NCBI GenBank assembly: GCA_002633005.1
Contig: NMRA01000019.1
Span: 648,343-712,342, forward strand
Reading direction: 5' to 3'
DNA length: 64,000 nucleotides
From: Phoronis australis
Lineage: Eukaryota; Phoronida; Phoronidae
The notes under the pieces are model-generated. The model was not told the DNA's origin and made no database searches. It saw nothing but the letters and a program-made list of their open reading frames with translations. Position numbers and translations under genes: made by a program. How positions within the stretch are numbered: the stretch's first letter is position 1; each line of letters starts with the position of its first letter. Below are positions 22,871 to 36,200 of the stretch, piece by piece.

Positions 22871-23020
22871 ACGATATCAACTCCAAACGTGAATCTCAAG
22901 TTCAGGGAAGATATTTATTGCGATTAGTCGGCAGAACCTCGGTCTACTGTCAGATGGGGTGGAACTGTTTCTGCCGCAGTACAATAAAATGTGAGACTGA
23001 GTGCTGGATCGAACAAGTAC

Positions 23021-23623
23021 TACATGTAGGCCTACGCCGAAACGAATTCTGATTTTTGGAAGCAGCCACCACGTACTTTGATTTCCGTGACTATGATATG
23101 TTGTGAGAGCCGTCGACGAACTTGATTTGACTTCGCCTTTGGATCTGGTTGTCAAGCTTGATGTACGTGTTGGCGAAATGATGACCACCAGGTTACTGTG
23201 TAGGCAGCTCCAATCCCGTTTCCGGTCAAACGACGGTACTCTGTACGGTGATGGGAATCACTTGTCCACGATGGACGAACCACACCACGTTCTCATGCAA
23301 GCGTCTTATTCGATTGGCTTCNTACATGTAGGCCTACGCCGAAACGAATTCTGATTTTTGGAAGCAGCCACCACGTACTTTGATTTCCGTGACTATGATA
23401 TGTTGTGAGAGCCTTCGACGAACTTGATTTGACTTCGCCTTTGGATCTGGTTGTCAAGCTTGATGTACGTGTTGGCGAAATGATGACCACCAGGTTACTG
23501 TGTAGGCAGCTCCAATCCCGTTTCCGGTCAAACGACGGTACTCTGTACGGTGATGGGAATCACTTGTCCACGATGGACGAACCACACCACGTTCTCATGC
23601 AAGCGTCTTATTCGATTGGCTTC
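23021..23623. repeat. 301-bp direct duplication around an N
   Basis: Bases 23021-23321 are repeated at 23323-23623 with a single visible difference near 23112 (gccgtcgacg versus gccttcgacg). The copies are separated only by the N at 23322. Near identity in a highly polymorphic region, together with an N exactly at the junction, is typical of two overlapping contig ends that were abutted instead of merged. No gene is recognised in the repeated sequence. Confidence 0.9.
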
Positions 23624-23848
23624 CGGTCTGAAAGAGGACTTTGGTGTTCGGTGGTTCGGGCTGGTGTGGTCTGTGTTCTACAAATCACCTGGACGGGTAC
23701 AACGACAAAGCCGATAACCTCAACCCCCGCCTCGACGGACAGTCTCTGGAAACCGACCCATCGTGAAATCCTGGATCGCGCACCAGTGCTTCAACGGCAA
23801 AAGAAAACCGATGCACCGAGAAATTGTTTTTTTTCACATTTATTCACA

Positions 23849-23869
23849 CACACACACACACACACCTCA
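23849..23869. repeat. CA microsatellite
   Basis: A short run of CA dinucleotides lies between two unique stretches. Confidence 0.8.
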
Positions 23870-24183
23870 CGCCTAATCCTCTTGACTACTAAGATAAACA
23901 GTTTTTACACCATCTTTTTGTACAAATTCCGAATTCAAATCCTTACGAGCTCTACTTTTCACTCATATAGGCCTAATAGTTGAAAAATCGGCTTAGAAGT
24001 AATCCTTTTGGTCCGAACTTTTGGGTATAAATAAGTAGTTTACCCAATAATAAAACAATGTTTTTAAAATTTTCCTTTTTATCAAGAATGCCAATGATAA
24101 CGTTGTTGCAGTCGGAGAGATTGCCGACACCGCACTGGAGATTTGCTTTGTTTAAAATTTCATTATTAACTTTTCAGTCCAAA

Positions 24184-24940
24184 ATGAATTTACTATAAAT
24201 TTCACATCCCCAAAATACGTATTTCAAAGTCTCTTTCGATTGTCCACAAAAGGACAAGAGTCGTCATCCGTAAATTGAATTATTTTTAAAAAGGAATTAG
24301 TAGTCAAAATTCTCGTCAACATTCTGAACTGAAGCCATCTAATTCTTGGGTCTTGTTGAGTTATATAAAAGGGTAGAAACATCTTCCCATGAAAAATTAT
24401 TTGCATTTACGTTAAGTTCTTTGGCCCATTTTGACTTCGCTTTTGATTCTTCGGAACTATAATTTAATTGTGTACAGATATGTTGACACCCTCTCCCACC
24501 ACTTTTCAGTTTCATTAAAACCTTTGGCATAACAGGACAATACGCATCCAAACTAACAACTCTTTCAATACCACATTCTGTTGGTACTTAAATGTCACTG
24601 AAATTAGACTATTATACTCCATAAAGTTTGTTTTGATACCTAAAACATCCCCAACTATAAATCTATACTTCAAAATATCACCGTTTATGGAAAACAAGTT
24701 CCTTAAAAAGACTAAGCCTCCATGGCACCAATTCCTGCAGAAAAAAACTTTTTGCCCCGGCCTGCAGGTCACTATTAAACCATAAAGGTTGATTAAGAAA
24801 ATCTATCTGATTTTTGATTTTCAAACAATTTCCAAAGGAGAATACAGATTCTGTCCAGAGGTGATTATCAGTATTAGGCAAATTTATCTTGAGAAAGCCA
24901 ACCCCATACTTGGCGAAATTTCTAATCAGGAAAAATCAAA
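24184..24940 (-). mobile_element. Non-LTR retrotransposon relic (RT C-terminus, zf-RVT-like)
   Basis: Several overlapping minus-strand frames, read from about 24940 down to 24184, give in order 'NQPLWFNSDLQ', 'GDILKYRFIVGDVLGIKTNFMEYNSLI', and 'DPRIRWLQFRMLTRILTTNSFLKI' followed by 'DDSCPFVDNRKRL'. This order of motifs is that of the region after the reverse transcriptase in L1/Tx1-like ORF2 proteins, where a cysteine-containing zf-RVT segment follows 'W.Q.RI.HRIL'. Frame changes between segments show that it is decayed. Confidence 0.7.
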
Positions 24941-25154
24941 TGAAACAAATGGGCCATCTTGGACTGACCGCGGATGATCGTGTTCCCGTTTTCTTTTTTT
25001 TTTAGTCCTCGGAGACGGAATTTGCGCACAGAAGGTCCACATCCCTGCCCCCGCAACTTTCTGGCCCCTGTGCACATACAATCGTGCTTTGCCAAATTCC
25101 CCGAGGCAACATACAATATATATGGTATCCTAGATCCGTCACTGCACTCAGTCA

Positions 25155-25240
25155 CCAGCTGCTGTACTAATTTCGTCCCGTGTATTAAAAACGGGTGGTA
25201 GGCGAAATCCGCTCACTTATTAAGAGTTTTCACCTCGTCG
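25155..25240 (+). repeat. Dispersed repeat, copy 1
   Basis: A phrase of about 85 bp containing 'aacgggtggtaggc' and 'ttttcacctcgtc' is matched by 47720-47805 ('aacgggcggtaggc' and 'ttttcacctcgtc') in the same orientation, with scattered differences. Confidence 0.6.
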
Positions 25241-26796
25241 ATTTTCACGGATATATAATATTCAAGTTATGTTGGCTAAATTGTATCCGGAGTCATGGTA
25301 TGTGTTCCCTATGAGCATCTATGCATCTTTCATTCTGTTTTATTTGGTATGTTTTGAAATGAGTAACTTTTTATTGGGATGTACTGTCGCCCGTATGCCT
25401 GTGTCGGCATTCTGGGCGATTGCCTAGCCTCCGTATAGTGATGGCGTTCACTGTTCTATAGGTGCCGAATTTTTCATTCTTGATTTACTCGAGTTATCAT
25501 CCATTTGTGTACTTTCCAATACGTCGCTCACATTTTATATTATCAATATTTTAAGCAAAAGACACTTCACGCGATTTTTCAATAATTTGAAAAATCGGAC
25601 AATCATGATCGTCTCGAAGATAAGTCTCTACACTAGCTGCGATCTTAATAAACACCACTTAATAGGTTGGTAGACAGTTCTTAGTATCCCAAAGTTTCCA
25701 ATTCCGCCATCATCATCAATTTGACACTAGTGTTAGAGCTCAGTAGACGCAAAAGTATACCGCTAGTTCGGAAATACGGGAATTCGCAATGAACCGAAGC
25801 ACGTGATCACAATACCTTCCTAATTGAAACCCTTTATTCCACGAAACTCTACCGGTATCTTCATTATCTAATATGTCACAGATTTTCACAATGTTGTTGA
25901 GATTTCTCAGTGGGGCCCGCTGGCGACCACGACCTGAGGGGGTTAGATTCGTCTCATGTGCCATGGGATCATCTGGTGCGGCACGATTATTGGGTCAGTC
26001 TTAGACGGAACCTCTGGTATCTAATGTAGCTCAAAATTTCTATGGCATAGGCCTACCGTGGTTGTGATTTTTGAGGGTTTCTGCCGGGCACAACGGGCGG
26101 ACCAGTGACATCTCAGTGTCATTGTCAATTGCATAGTTGGAATTGGTTTTTGCGGTACTTCGAATGTACGAACTAGATCATTTTTGGGGGTCTTTTTTGG
26201 TTTCTGCCGGACCCATTTCAGAATGCAATTTGTCTGTCATGGGTCATTCGGTGTTCAATGCGGTAGGCCTACCATTCTCTTTTAAATCACTTTTGGCCGG
26301 CCGGGTTGAGGCATTGGCCTACCTCGATATCTATAGTCTAGCTCATTTTGCCCTTTAAAAGGACCCAAGTTGGTGTCACACCCAGAGTTCAGACAACGGA
26401 AGACGTCCATTTCTGTACATACTGAGATATACTCTAAATGTCCCCGTATTCAGGTGTTGGTACCTCGTTCATCTATCGCTAAGGTCTCTGGTCAGGTCTA
26501 GTCAGTGGCATACTTCCTAATCGCGCACGCTCGTTAGGTGTCGCTACAGTCCATGAATTTGGTGGTGGCCAATGTGCAGGAAGTTGAGGTACTCTTCGTT
26601 CACTTAGGATTTGCAAAAAATGGCTGAAGCATCCATTTTTCGCGTGATTTCTATTATCTGAGAGTTTTGGCAGTCTGAATCCCTCATTCTCAGTACGTTG
26701 TAGTTCAGTGTAGTTGTAATCGCTTGCAAGTGGCTTTACCTTTGGTCTTGCACTCGTCTCATGTAGTCGATATATAGTCAGCCTCTGCTGACTCAA

Positions 26797-26893
26797 CTCT
26801 GGATCACAGGCGTCCTCAGCTTCTGATCGTCCGCAATACAGTATTATAGTGTATTGGGGACGATCAGAAGCTGAGGACGCCTGTGCTCTGGAT
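26797..26893. mobile_element. 81-bp hairpin mini-element with 8-bp target duplication
   Basis: Arms 26805-26832 and 26858-26885 are perfect 28-bp inverted repeats, with outer ends CACAGGCGTCC and GGACGCCTGTG. The 25-bp centre contains a further 7-bp pair (caataca/tgtattg). The whole is flanked by the direct repeat CTCTGGAT (26797-26804 and 26886-26893), an 8-bp target-site duplication. It fits a very small MITE mobilised by a transposase that makes 8-bp duplications (hAT, P and Merlin families do so). The transcript would also fold like a miRNA precursor, but the flanking duplication favours a transposon origin. Confidence 0.85.
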
Positions 26894-27274
26894 AGAGACG
26901 ATGGTCATTGTCTAATATAGACATAGACGTAGGTATGCCTGTGAAATGCTGATGGTTTTTAAGTAGGCCTAGCCCACTGAACTTCCGTTAGGCCTACTGC
27001 AAGATAAGCTATGTGCAAGATATTTGAAGTCTTTGGCTTCGGTAATACTGTTCACATGTTCTCGTTTTTGTACACCAAGACTCCACATAGCCAGGTAGGC
27101 AGTTTCAATGTGTTGCCTATCCAAGATATAGGCCCTACAATACAATAGGCCCTACGCTGAAAGCCTTTCTGTGAAGTGCATATGTCATCCAATGAGAACT
27201 TTTTGTGTTTTTCAGACTGATGCGCAGATGTCACTGGAAGTATAATAGAGCCATTGCACAAGTTAAGAGCTAAA

Positions 27275-30200
27275 ATGATTGTTAGAGTTGTCTCTGCAGC
27301 CATTTTCCTTCTCAGTTTATCAACTACTAGCAGTCTGCAGTACAGTAACACCACCATCAAAGTGACTCTTGAGTGTACTAGTGCTGTAGTGAACACAGTC
27401 AGATCAGAGTTCCTCAGCTTGGCGATCGGTTGTTCTCTCATCAGGGACAAGTGGAAACGATTTAACTTCAGGTGACTTAAATTAGTAACCTTTAGGTGTC
27501 ATGAAAACTAGCTGAGCCTCTGTTCAACTGTATTACCAGTTATGACTCCGTGGAACTCTCGATTTTGAGACTGTCTGCCTCATTCCCATATGACATGTAG
27601 TTTTTAAAAAATGGATAAAATTCCCCTCATCAAGAACCAAAATTCCCTCCAATGATTAAATGTTACTCTCAAGGTTAGAATCACTTCTTCAAGAAAACAT
27701 GGCCGTCTGGTTTTGACTACTTCAGGCTATTGTTGATGAGAAGTAGCAACCAGTGGTGGAATTGGTGGTGACCAGAGGGATATTCTTCGCAACCAAAAAT
27801 ACCCCCTGAGAAGGCATAGGGCACCTTTCCCTTCATTCTATTGGAGTCATTTGAACTTTTTCAAGTTTCAAACACTTGGCTTGCCAGACTTGGTAAACAA
27901 TTAAACAATTCATTCCCCTCAGTGTCTGAAGTCCAAGGTCCGTAAGTTGGGGTAGGTTTTTACGTGGACGGCCACTTAACAAGTGTGCAGCAGTTTGTTT
28001 ACGTTAACAGCTTTGAATTTGATTTACTGCAGTGATAAGCCCTCTGGCTGTCTGTGAGTGGGATGTTTCTGAGTATTCGGTTATTTAAACTGTTGCATCT
28101 TTCTCATATAATTTTGATATTTATTTTTGAATTATCTTATGTCGACCACGACCATATGTTTTTGGTCAAAATCTACTCAAATTCAAGATACGCCTACATA
28201 TCCACATTAAAACAAGGTACACATTCCGATGGAATTGTATCAATGCATGTAAAGTTAATGTTATTACAATTCGTTTACTTTTCGTGGGCTTTAGAGTGAA
28301 TTTTTTGAATTGTCACAACAAGACTTCGGCTGCTTTCCAGAAAATCTTACACATTACTGAGCATGCACAAATTCGACTTCCCAAAAAAAAAGAAGTAAAG
28401 GAGTCCTTCAATACTTGGATTTTTTGTTATGGGACCCCTGACAGTGTAATGAATAAAATTGTTACACACCACGCATCACTACCGAGAAACAAAGCTAGCA
28501 GTACAGATGTGCCAGACACTCTCAGCACTCTTTAGAATAGTCCATTGAAGGACACTACTGTCTGTGACCTGGCATACAGATGTTTTCACGCTGGGTCTTA
28601 GTTAACGGTTGTGTAAACAACCTACCCTAGTGGACTGAGCTCAGACCCTGAGCGAAATGTGATTTCGCGAACCGAACGAGGTAGATTTTGAAATTATTAG
28701 AATTTACTTTGAAACTAACTTTGTGTATGTTAGTGTTCTCCGTACACTTCCAAAGACTAGGGTCCAGTGGACCCACCATCCAAAAATGTTGGGGCCCATG
28801 AAAGCGCTCCAGAAATCCTTTTACTAACTCATCTATGACTCACATTGTTTCTTGGAAAAAGGAAGCATCTGTAAACTCATTAGAGATTCTTTAATTCATC
28901 TGTGTCTATGGGACGTGAATCAGTTTTGCTTGTGGATAATTTGCATGCAAATCCTTTACCATGAGCAGATTAAAGTTTTCGTCTTGTAGCTCTCCCCGTA
29001 TGCAGACCCTGGCCAAAGCACTTTCGCCTGCCTTCTTGCGACTGGGTGGTACTGATTGTGACTTCTTGGTATTTCAGCCAGATTTTTACTCTAGGAAGAA
29101 TCTCACCAATTTCACAATGACAGGTATGGTGAAAGGTTTTCTGAAAGTTTACAGAAAATTTAAGGTTTGTTTTTGACAGTTGCACTGTGTTCTCCTTTCC
29201 CTCTCAATTTTAGAGTTTGCCATTTTCTGATGCGAGAAACTCGTTTCAAATTTCTTTACTTGTTGATTTATATTGCACTTAAATGTATTAGGTTTGTTGA
29301 ATTGCATCTGTTTATAATTGGGTGTCTGTCAATCAATTGATTTTTCATAAAGTCTTTGAAAGTTTAACCTTACCCATGAGCGTTGACGCCCAGTGGGAAC
29401 TCAAAAATTATGAGTGGACGTTAAGCCGAGCAGATAGGCATTTAAGAGCGAAAATTTTGAGAAGTCTCGGGTGGGCGTTTACCAGTCAGAGCGGTTGATT
29501 CAAGTTCTGTCCAGGGAGGTACATGTAGGTCGCACTCTCATCCAACAGTAAACATAGTATGAGAGTGCTGATATTTCCTGCTGCTGTTCAACCTCTAGTG
29601 AGTATGGTGCATTTTGAGAGCATGTGAGACGGGTGTTCCCATGCAATGATGTGGCCACATTCAAGGAAGTCTTAATGATTGTATAAAGTGGAGTGTGTAT
29701 TCAGTCGATGATGGATGTTTCACAGTAAAATATTGGAAATTTTGTCGTGGGTGTCAATGCAGATGAATATGGCAGGTCTTGGCTGACATTGCAAAACACA
29801 ATACTCTATTCACTGTAGGAGACGACTGGATCTCGTTTAACAAGTTTAGTCAGAAAATGGGCTTCAAGCTTCTTTTCGGTGTCAATGTATTACTACGCAA
29901 CAGTAAGAAAGCCTGGGACTACTCAAATGCTAAAGAACTACTGGACTTCAACAGCAAACTGGGCTTTCCTGTAGACTTTGAACTGGGCAATGGTAACAAG
30001 AGATGAGCATTTAAAACTGTATCTTGATTAGTTTTGTCACTACTACCTTGATTGTCTGTTTTTTTCACAGTTTTTAGGTTTTCACTGTTTTTCCTTTTTG
30101 TCTACATTGATATAAACGGGAAAGACTGTGAGTGCATTCGGAGGCCCAAAAATATGTATCTTTAAGATAAAACATGTTTGATCCTGTTTATCACCTCAAA

Positions 30201-33200
30201 AATATGTTCATGAGCTCTGCCTGGACATGGCACAATCATTAAACTATATGTAAGTTCACGTTATTTCTCAAACTGAACTAGATGTGAAGTCAAAGAGAAA
30301 AAGCAAACTAAGCTTGTCATTGATCATCATTTGTGTCCCACCATAATAGTCACTCTAATTGTGGGCCCAAAATATGCACGCACAATAGACTGTTTATATA
30401 TGGCCAGACAGGCAGACAATCGAGCCCTGGAAATTCGTGGTAAAGGTTGTCAAGAAGATTGGAGATTGCAATCTATTAAATGCCTTCTATTCCTCTGATT
30501 CTCTATTGGTTTTTCGTAATGAATGTATTTGGAATATTTAAATATTGAGTGAAAAGACAGTCTAATGTCAAGTATTTCTTAAGACTCCAGTTGACTGTGT
30601 TGCGTTATGTACCTCCTTCACACCACTGGTTTCGTTAATTCCAGAGCCAAATTTATTCAACCACGTATCACCGTTGTCCATTCCCCCTGAGATGCTTGGT
30701 CGTGATTACAAAACATTTAGGACCCTGTTGAAGTCTTACCCTCTCTACAGTAATAGTAAAGTAGTGGGACCTGCTACCACACGCCCTCCTGTGGATGAGT
30801 TAGGAATTAATCCAGTGCAATATCTCAACAGGTAGGTGGCATGAGATGTTTTTTGAGAAAAATTGCATAATGCAATAATGTTGGCATATTGACTTTCACC
30901 TCTGGAAACGATAATTAGCATATGTGACAATTTGGTTGAGTTCGTGAGCAATAGCTATTCGCTCATTTTTCCTCAGAGCCACTTCTTTCACTTTGTACCC
31001 ATGCTCGACTTTTCGCCACTCGGTTCCTTGTAAGCAAATGAGAAATTTGACTTAGGTATTGCGATAACCTTATTTTGTAGCTAATCAAATGAACGACATC
31101 AAAAAATAGTATCTGTCTCCTGGACTTAACTTTAGGTTTTCTAAAATGGAAATTTATTAGTATTTGTCAGAATGTAAACTGACAATGTTTTTAGTTGTAT
31201 TGTTTTGTTTTGTTGTTTTGTTTGATTGGCATGTCCCCTGAGTTAAATACAGTGATGATGTAATTTGTTTACTTCAGAATAGTATGGAAATTTCTAGAAG
31301 ACTCTAACATGACAGTGTTTAATGCAGTCTGGAATATTCTAGATACTAGTATAGGTTTGTATCTCTTAAACCCCTCACAGGATCTTGATGAGATGTGGCA
31401 GATCTGTTCCTGCGAATTTGGGACGACTCTCCGACTACTGGTGTGCCCACTAATGACAATTTTTGTTTTTTTTACGTTTACCTCTGTATCTTCAGAGGTC
31501 CTCAACAGAATTTCCTAAAATTTGGCAGTTAGGCATCTATTGGTGAGATGACACTAGCCTCCCATTTTCAGAAGTTCCTTGGCAAATTTGTTTGAAATTT
31601 GGTAAATAGCTTTGATGACGTATACCATTTTTCAGATGGATTTGACGTGTTTTGTGCCATCTAGTGGCCATTTTTATGATACAAATAAACACACTTAGAA
31701 GCACACTGTTTGTGGTGCATTGATGGGTGCATTTCAACGCTCCGTGTTGCTCTTGTTTTAATTTTTGTGCTCCACCTACTCATGTCAATGCAGCGCTCCC
31801 TGGTGGTTATTTATGGAAGCAGCATCATTGCTACTGTTGATGGGCTACTTTTCATGTTTACAGTTTTCTCCAGGAAGCAGCTGATACAGTTGATGCAGTC
31901 ACTTGGCACCAGTAAGAAAGTTTACTTTTTAAACTTGCGACACATGATGGGCTCTGATTTATTATAGCATATCATTTTATGACAATTCTAAAAAAATGAG
32001 GCATTGTAATAAATAGGAGCCCACATTGCCTTCCATTATGATTACAATCCTGGGCTAAATCAGGTTATTGTAACAAATTGGGGTCCTGACCAGTATAATC
32101 AGCCAAATTGGATCTGGGTCTACCTCCTGGCTGGAAAGTGCAAGTATCCCAGGCCTTCTAGCTGATCTTCGAACTGGCTATGAGACTAACCCCTGAGCTG
32201 TTTGTGGGAGTACCCCGTCTGATCTGGATCTGAGAGTACCCCCAAACTGCTTTTGGAAACACCACCAAATGTGATTTAGGGATCTGGCTATGGGAATACC
32301 CCAATCTGGTTTAAATGTGTATAGACAAAAAGTTACCTTAAGAATCACTGCGTCGAACATCAGGCAAGTAGAAAAATTCTGAGAATATGACCTCTCACAG
32401 AAGTCAGATTTTTTGTTATCTGATTTCTTTATGTGTTGACCTCTCTTTGAAGATGACATTATTCTCATTGTTTTAAAAATCAGTGAAATCTAGCTTTTGC
32501 CGTTGAATGTCCAGAGTGAATCTATAAATCTATTCGCAAGCCACTTTGATCCCACATTTCAACATGGGTTTAAAGTTGTCTCTTATTAATGTCTGTTTGC
32601 TGCGTAGCAAAAGATTATCTTCAAAACAAAGACAGGGAAATCCTTATATTTTTTTAAAATTCCATCAACTACAACAAAGTTAAAAATTCCTCGAAAGTGT
32701 CTTTTGATTTATTTGTTATTTGTTAGTGAGTTTTGATTTTGTCACCTTACTTGCCATTGGAAGTCAGCCTGGCAGATATTTTGATAGGAATTTGATTGAC
32801 TGGTGCTCTTCATTTAACAGATTTAGCCGAGCCAGTAGATACCCTTAGCTGCTCCTTCCCTGGTGGCATTGAATGACACTACAATACTTCCATCTCTAGG
32901 CCAGACTGTACAGTGACGGTCACTCTTTTTCTGATGCCTGCACTGTAGTACAGGTGGTTTTAAGTGGGAGTACCACATCAAGTGTCCATTATGGTCACAT
33001 GACTGAGTGATTCCTCACCCATTCTGTCCATGTTCAGGACAACATTAAAATACAGTATTTTTTTATTTGCAGTAGTAATGTCGCTTAATGCTGCTGGAAC
33101 ACTTTCTGTTGGCTATGTCATGAAAAATTTAGCTTAGTCAAATCTGTAACTTGCTCAGTGGTAAAAAGGATTATCAGTATGCTGGAGAAAATATTGTGCT

Positions 33201-36200
33201 TCAGGGTTGTGTTATATAATTTCAGGAATCCGCGCAAGGACAAAATTTTTAGTGGATATTCCCATTTAGGTGTACCGTAGATAGCACTATTAGGTGCTAA
33301 CAATGTAAAACTTAATGCTGTGTCTTGTTTTCTAGGTATTACCTCAATAGCAGAACTGCAACTGCTGAGAACTTCACCAGCGTCAAGGTGTTGAACCTAC
33401 TTCCTAAACAAATAGCTTTTATTCAAGAAGTAGTTAATAGACAAAAACCAGGAGCTGAAATATGGCTGGGTGAGACCGGCTCTGCTTTTGGGGGTGGAGC
33501 TAAAGGCCTGTCAGACAAGTACATTGCTGGATTTTTGTGAGTACTGTGTGTGGGAGGTGCTGTTGGTGTAAATTAAAACTTGGAGGCAGAATAAGCTTAA
33601 ATCAGGTGTCTGTTTTTTGTAGAGAAAAAAATCGAATCAAATACTGGAATTTGCTTACTTGAGTTAGCAACGTTGTGTCCGTCTCTCACGGACTTTAGCT
33701 TTTCTAGTGATGTTATGATTGTTTTGGTTAATATGTGGCGTTTCTACCAGACGGCGTGGCATTGAGGTCAGGCCACTATCCCATTAGTGTGACAGATGAA
33801 ACCTTAATCATCCTCGTTTACTCAGAGAGGGCATCTCGATGCGTTCATGGAGAGCTTCATTGACACTTCTTCTCAACCAGTCATCTTTGGGGTAATGTCA
33901 AGAGCAAGAATCCCAAGGGTAGTCTATCGTGTTAGTGTAAGCCCCCCCCCAGTGCTGAGACAGCTATATAGGTGAAACAAAACGGTCCATAAAAATACGT
34001 ATGTCACATCGTCGCCCTAGTTACGGGGACACGTATGGCTCGGCTATTTTTAGCCACCTATGTGCCACTGGACATAATTTTAATATTGATGATGTCACTA
34101 TCCTAGACTGTGAGGAAGATTGGTTCAGAAGGGGTGTCTAGGAAACTCTTTATGAACGCATTGAGAAGCTCTCTTTGAATAAATGAGGTGAATAGTGGGA
34201 TAGTGACCTGACCCCAATGCCGCGTCGTCTGGTTTAAACGTCACCTATTAGTCAGAACAACAATAACACCACTAGCCAAACTGAAGTTCGTGAGAGACGG
34301 TCGCAATGTCGCTAACTTCAGTAAGCAAAATATTCCAGTATTTGATTCAATTTTTCTGTATTTTGTTACCTCAACTGCATGTCTCAAAACTTTCAAGCTT
34401 TGATCTCTTTTTTGTATTCACTTTACTTTAATCTCTTTGGATTTGCCAAGTTGTAAATTAACGTTTGCTTGCAGACTTATATAAGTGATATATATGTTAT
34501 GAGCCCACCAGAACCAGCTCTGTGAATTGTGTAAGTCGTTGTAGACAAACCCAGGAGCATAGTCAGATCAGTATCAAAATACTGTTGATGAAGTTATGTT
34601 GGTTGCCATTTATGAGTCAGAACAACTTGACTCTTAGCTCTTTCTTTTGCATTGAATAAATATACTTTTTCACTTAGGTGGCTGGACAAATTGGGAGTTG
34701 CGGCACAGCAGGGTTTGGATTTAGTAATGCGTCACTCACTTTATGGAGGCTACTTTGACCTGATCGACTCCAACTACAATCCTAAACCTGTAAGTACTAT
34801 AATTTGATTACATTACACTAATGTGTGTCTTGTTGGTAAAGCATGCAGTTCTAATTGTCAAAAAGTGTGATTGTGTACAATGTAAACTGTTGCTACTGAG
34901 TTTGTCAAGGTTGGCTTCCTGGATGTTTAAACTACGCAATTCTTGATATAACTTTTGAATTAGAATGCATGTTTTTGTATTGCTACTAATAGTTTCGAGT
35001 ACAATCAGATTTAGAATTATCAACATCTTGTTAAAGTCAGTTTGTTTGTTTTAATGAGTAATCAGAAATAGTATCAAATAAGTTTCGGTATTGAATTGGC
35101 ATGGTATGGTTAACATTCTCTTCATCAAATATTGGTACCCAACTCTAGCTGTGATTGTTTTAAGGAATCAAAAATTTCAACTGTATAGAATGTGAGTGAA
35201 CTTACAGCCAAACACGGGAGTTAAAAGTGAGTAGGCATTCAGACAAACATGGCAAAATTACATTTATTTAACAACCACATTTATGTCCATTTTCTGACGT
35301 GGTTACAATGAAACAACCTGTGTTGCTGGATGGGGAGTTTCTTGGTTACTTTAAGTGGGTGCCCAACCCCTGGTTCCCCAAAATCTACCTATGACTCATA
35401 AGTGGCCGTATGAAGGGAAGTTTTGTACTAACAATGTATTGATTTTTTCCTTGTTTAGGATTACTGGCTGTCACTGATCTACAAACACTTGGTGGGACAA
35501 CAGGTGTTGGCACTGGCCCAGACATCTACATCCCAGAATATTCGCTTTTATGCTCATTGTATGCGCAGGTTGGTGATGTGTCCTTTATAGTTATGTTAAT
35601 GTATGCGCAGGTTGGTGATGTACCTTTAGTTATGCTCAATGTATGCGCAGGTTGGTGATGTACCTTTTGTTATGTTAATGTATGTGCAGGTTGATGATGT
35701 ACCTTTAGTTATGCTTAATGTATGCACAGGTTGGTGATGTACCTTTTGTTATGTTAATGTATGCGCAGGTTGGTGATGTGCATTTAGTTATGCTTAATGT
35801 ATGCGCATGTTGGTGTAGTATTTTGTTAAAGGTTGCCTTGTAGGTTGTTGTTGTTGATGTGGTCAACTTTTATGAAGCATTAGTTACTGTTCATAGAGTT
35901 TTCTTCAGTCGCTATGAGGCAGTAGAGGTGATTGGTGTTACCATGTTTTTTCTTGTTGCAAGAGTGGAATGTAATTTTCTCAGTTCCAGTAACATGCAAT
36001 GCTTCACCCTTTAAATGATTTTATCTTACATTTTGCTTATTCGTTTCCTTAGTCACTTAGGTGGTGTAGTCCTGTATGGCCTAAATCTGGACAAGAATTC
36101 ACCAGCATCAATCACACTCACTGGGCTTATATCTGGCAATGATGTCTACGAGTATTTGCTTGAACCTACAGATGGTAGTCTCACATCTGAGTAAGTAGAT

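Noticed and set aside
22877-23983. Overlapping long frames on both strands
   Set aside because: They arise from the duplicated 301-bp block. No protein family motif is visible and one frame crosses an N.
28054-28535. Two frames of 81-83 codons in intron 1 of heparanase 2
   Set aside because: They are not present in the homologous intron of copy 1 and show no known motif. They may be part of an unrecognised insertion.
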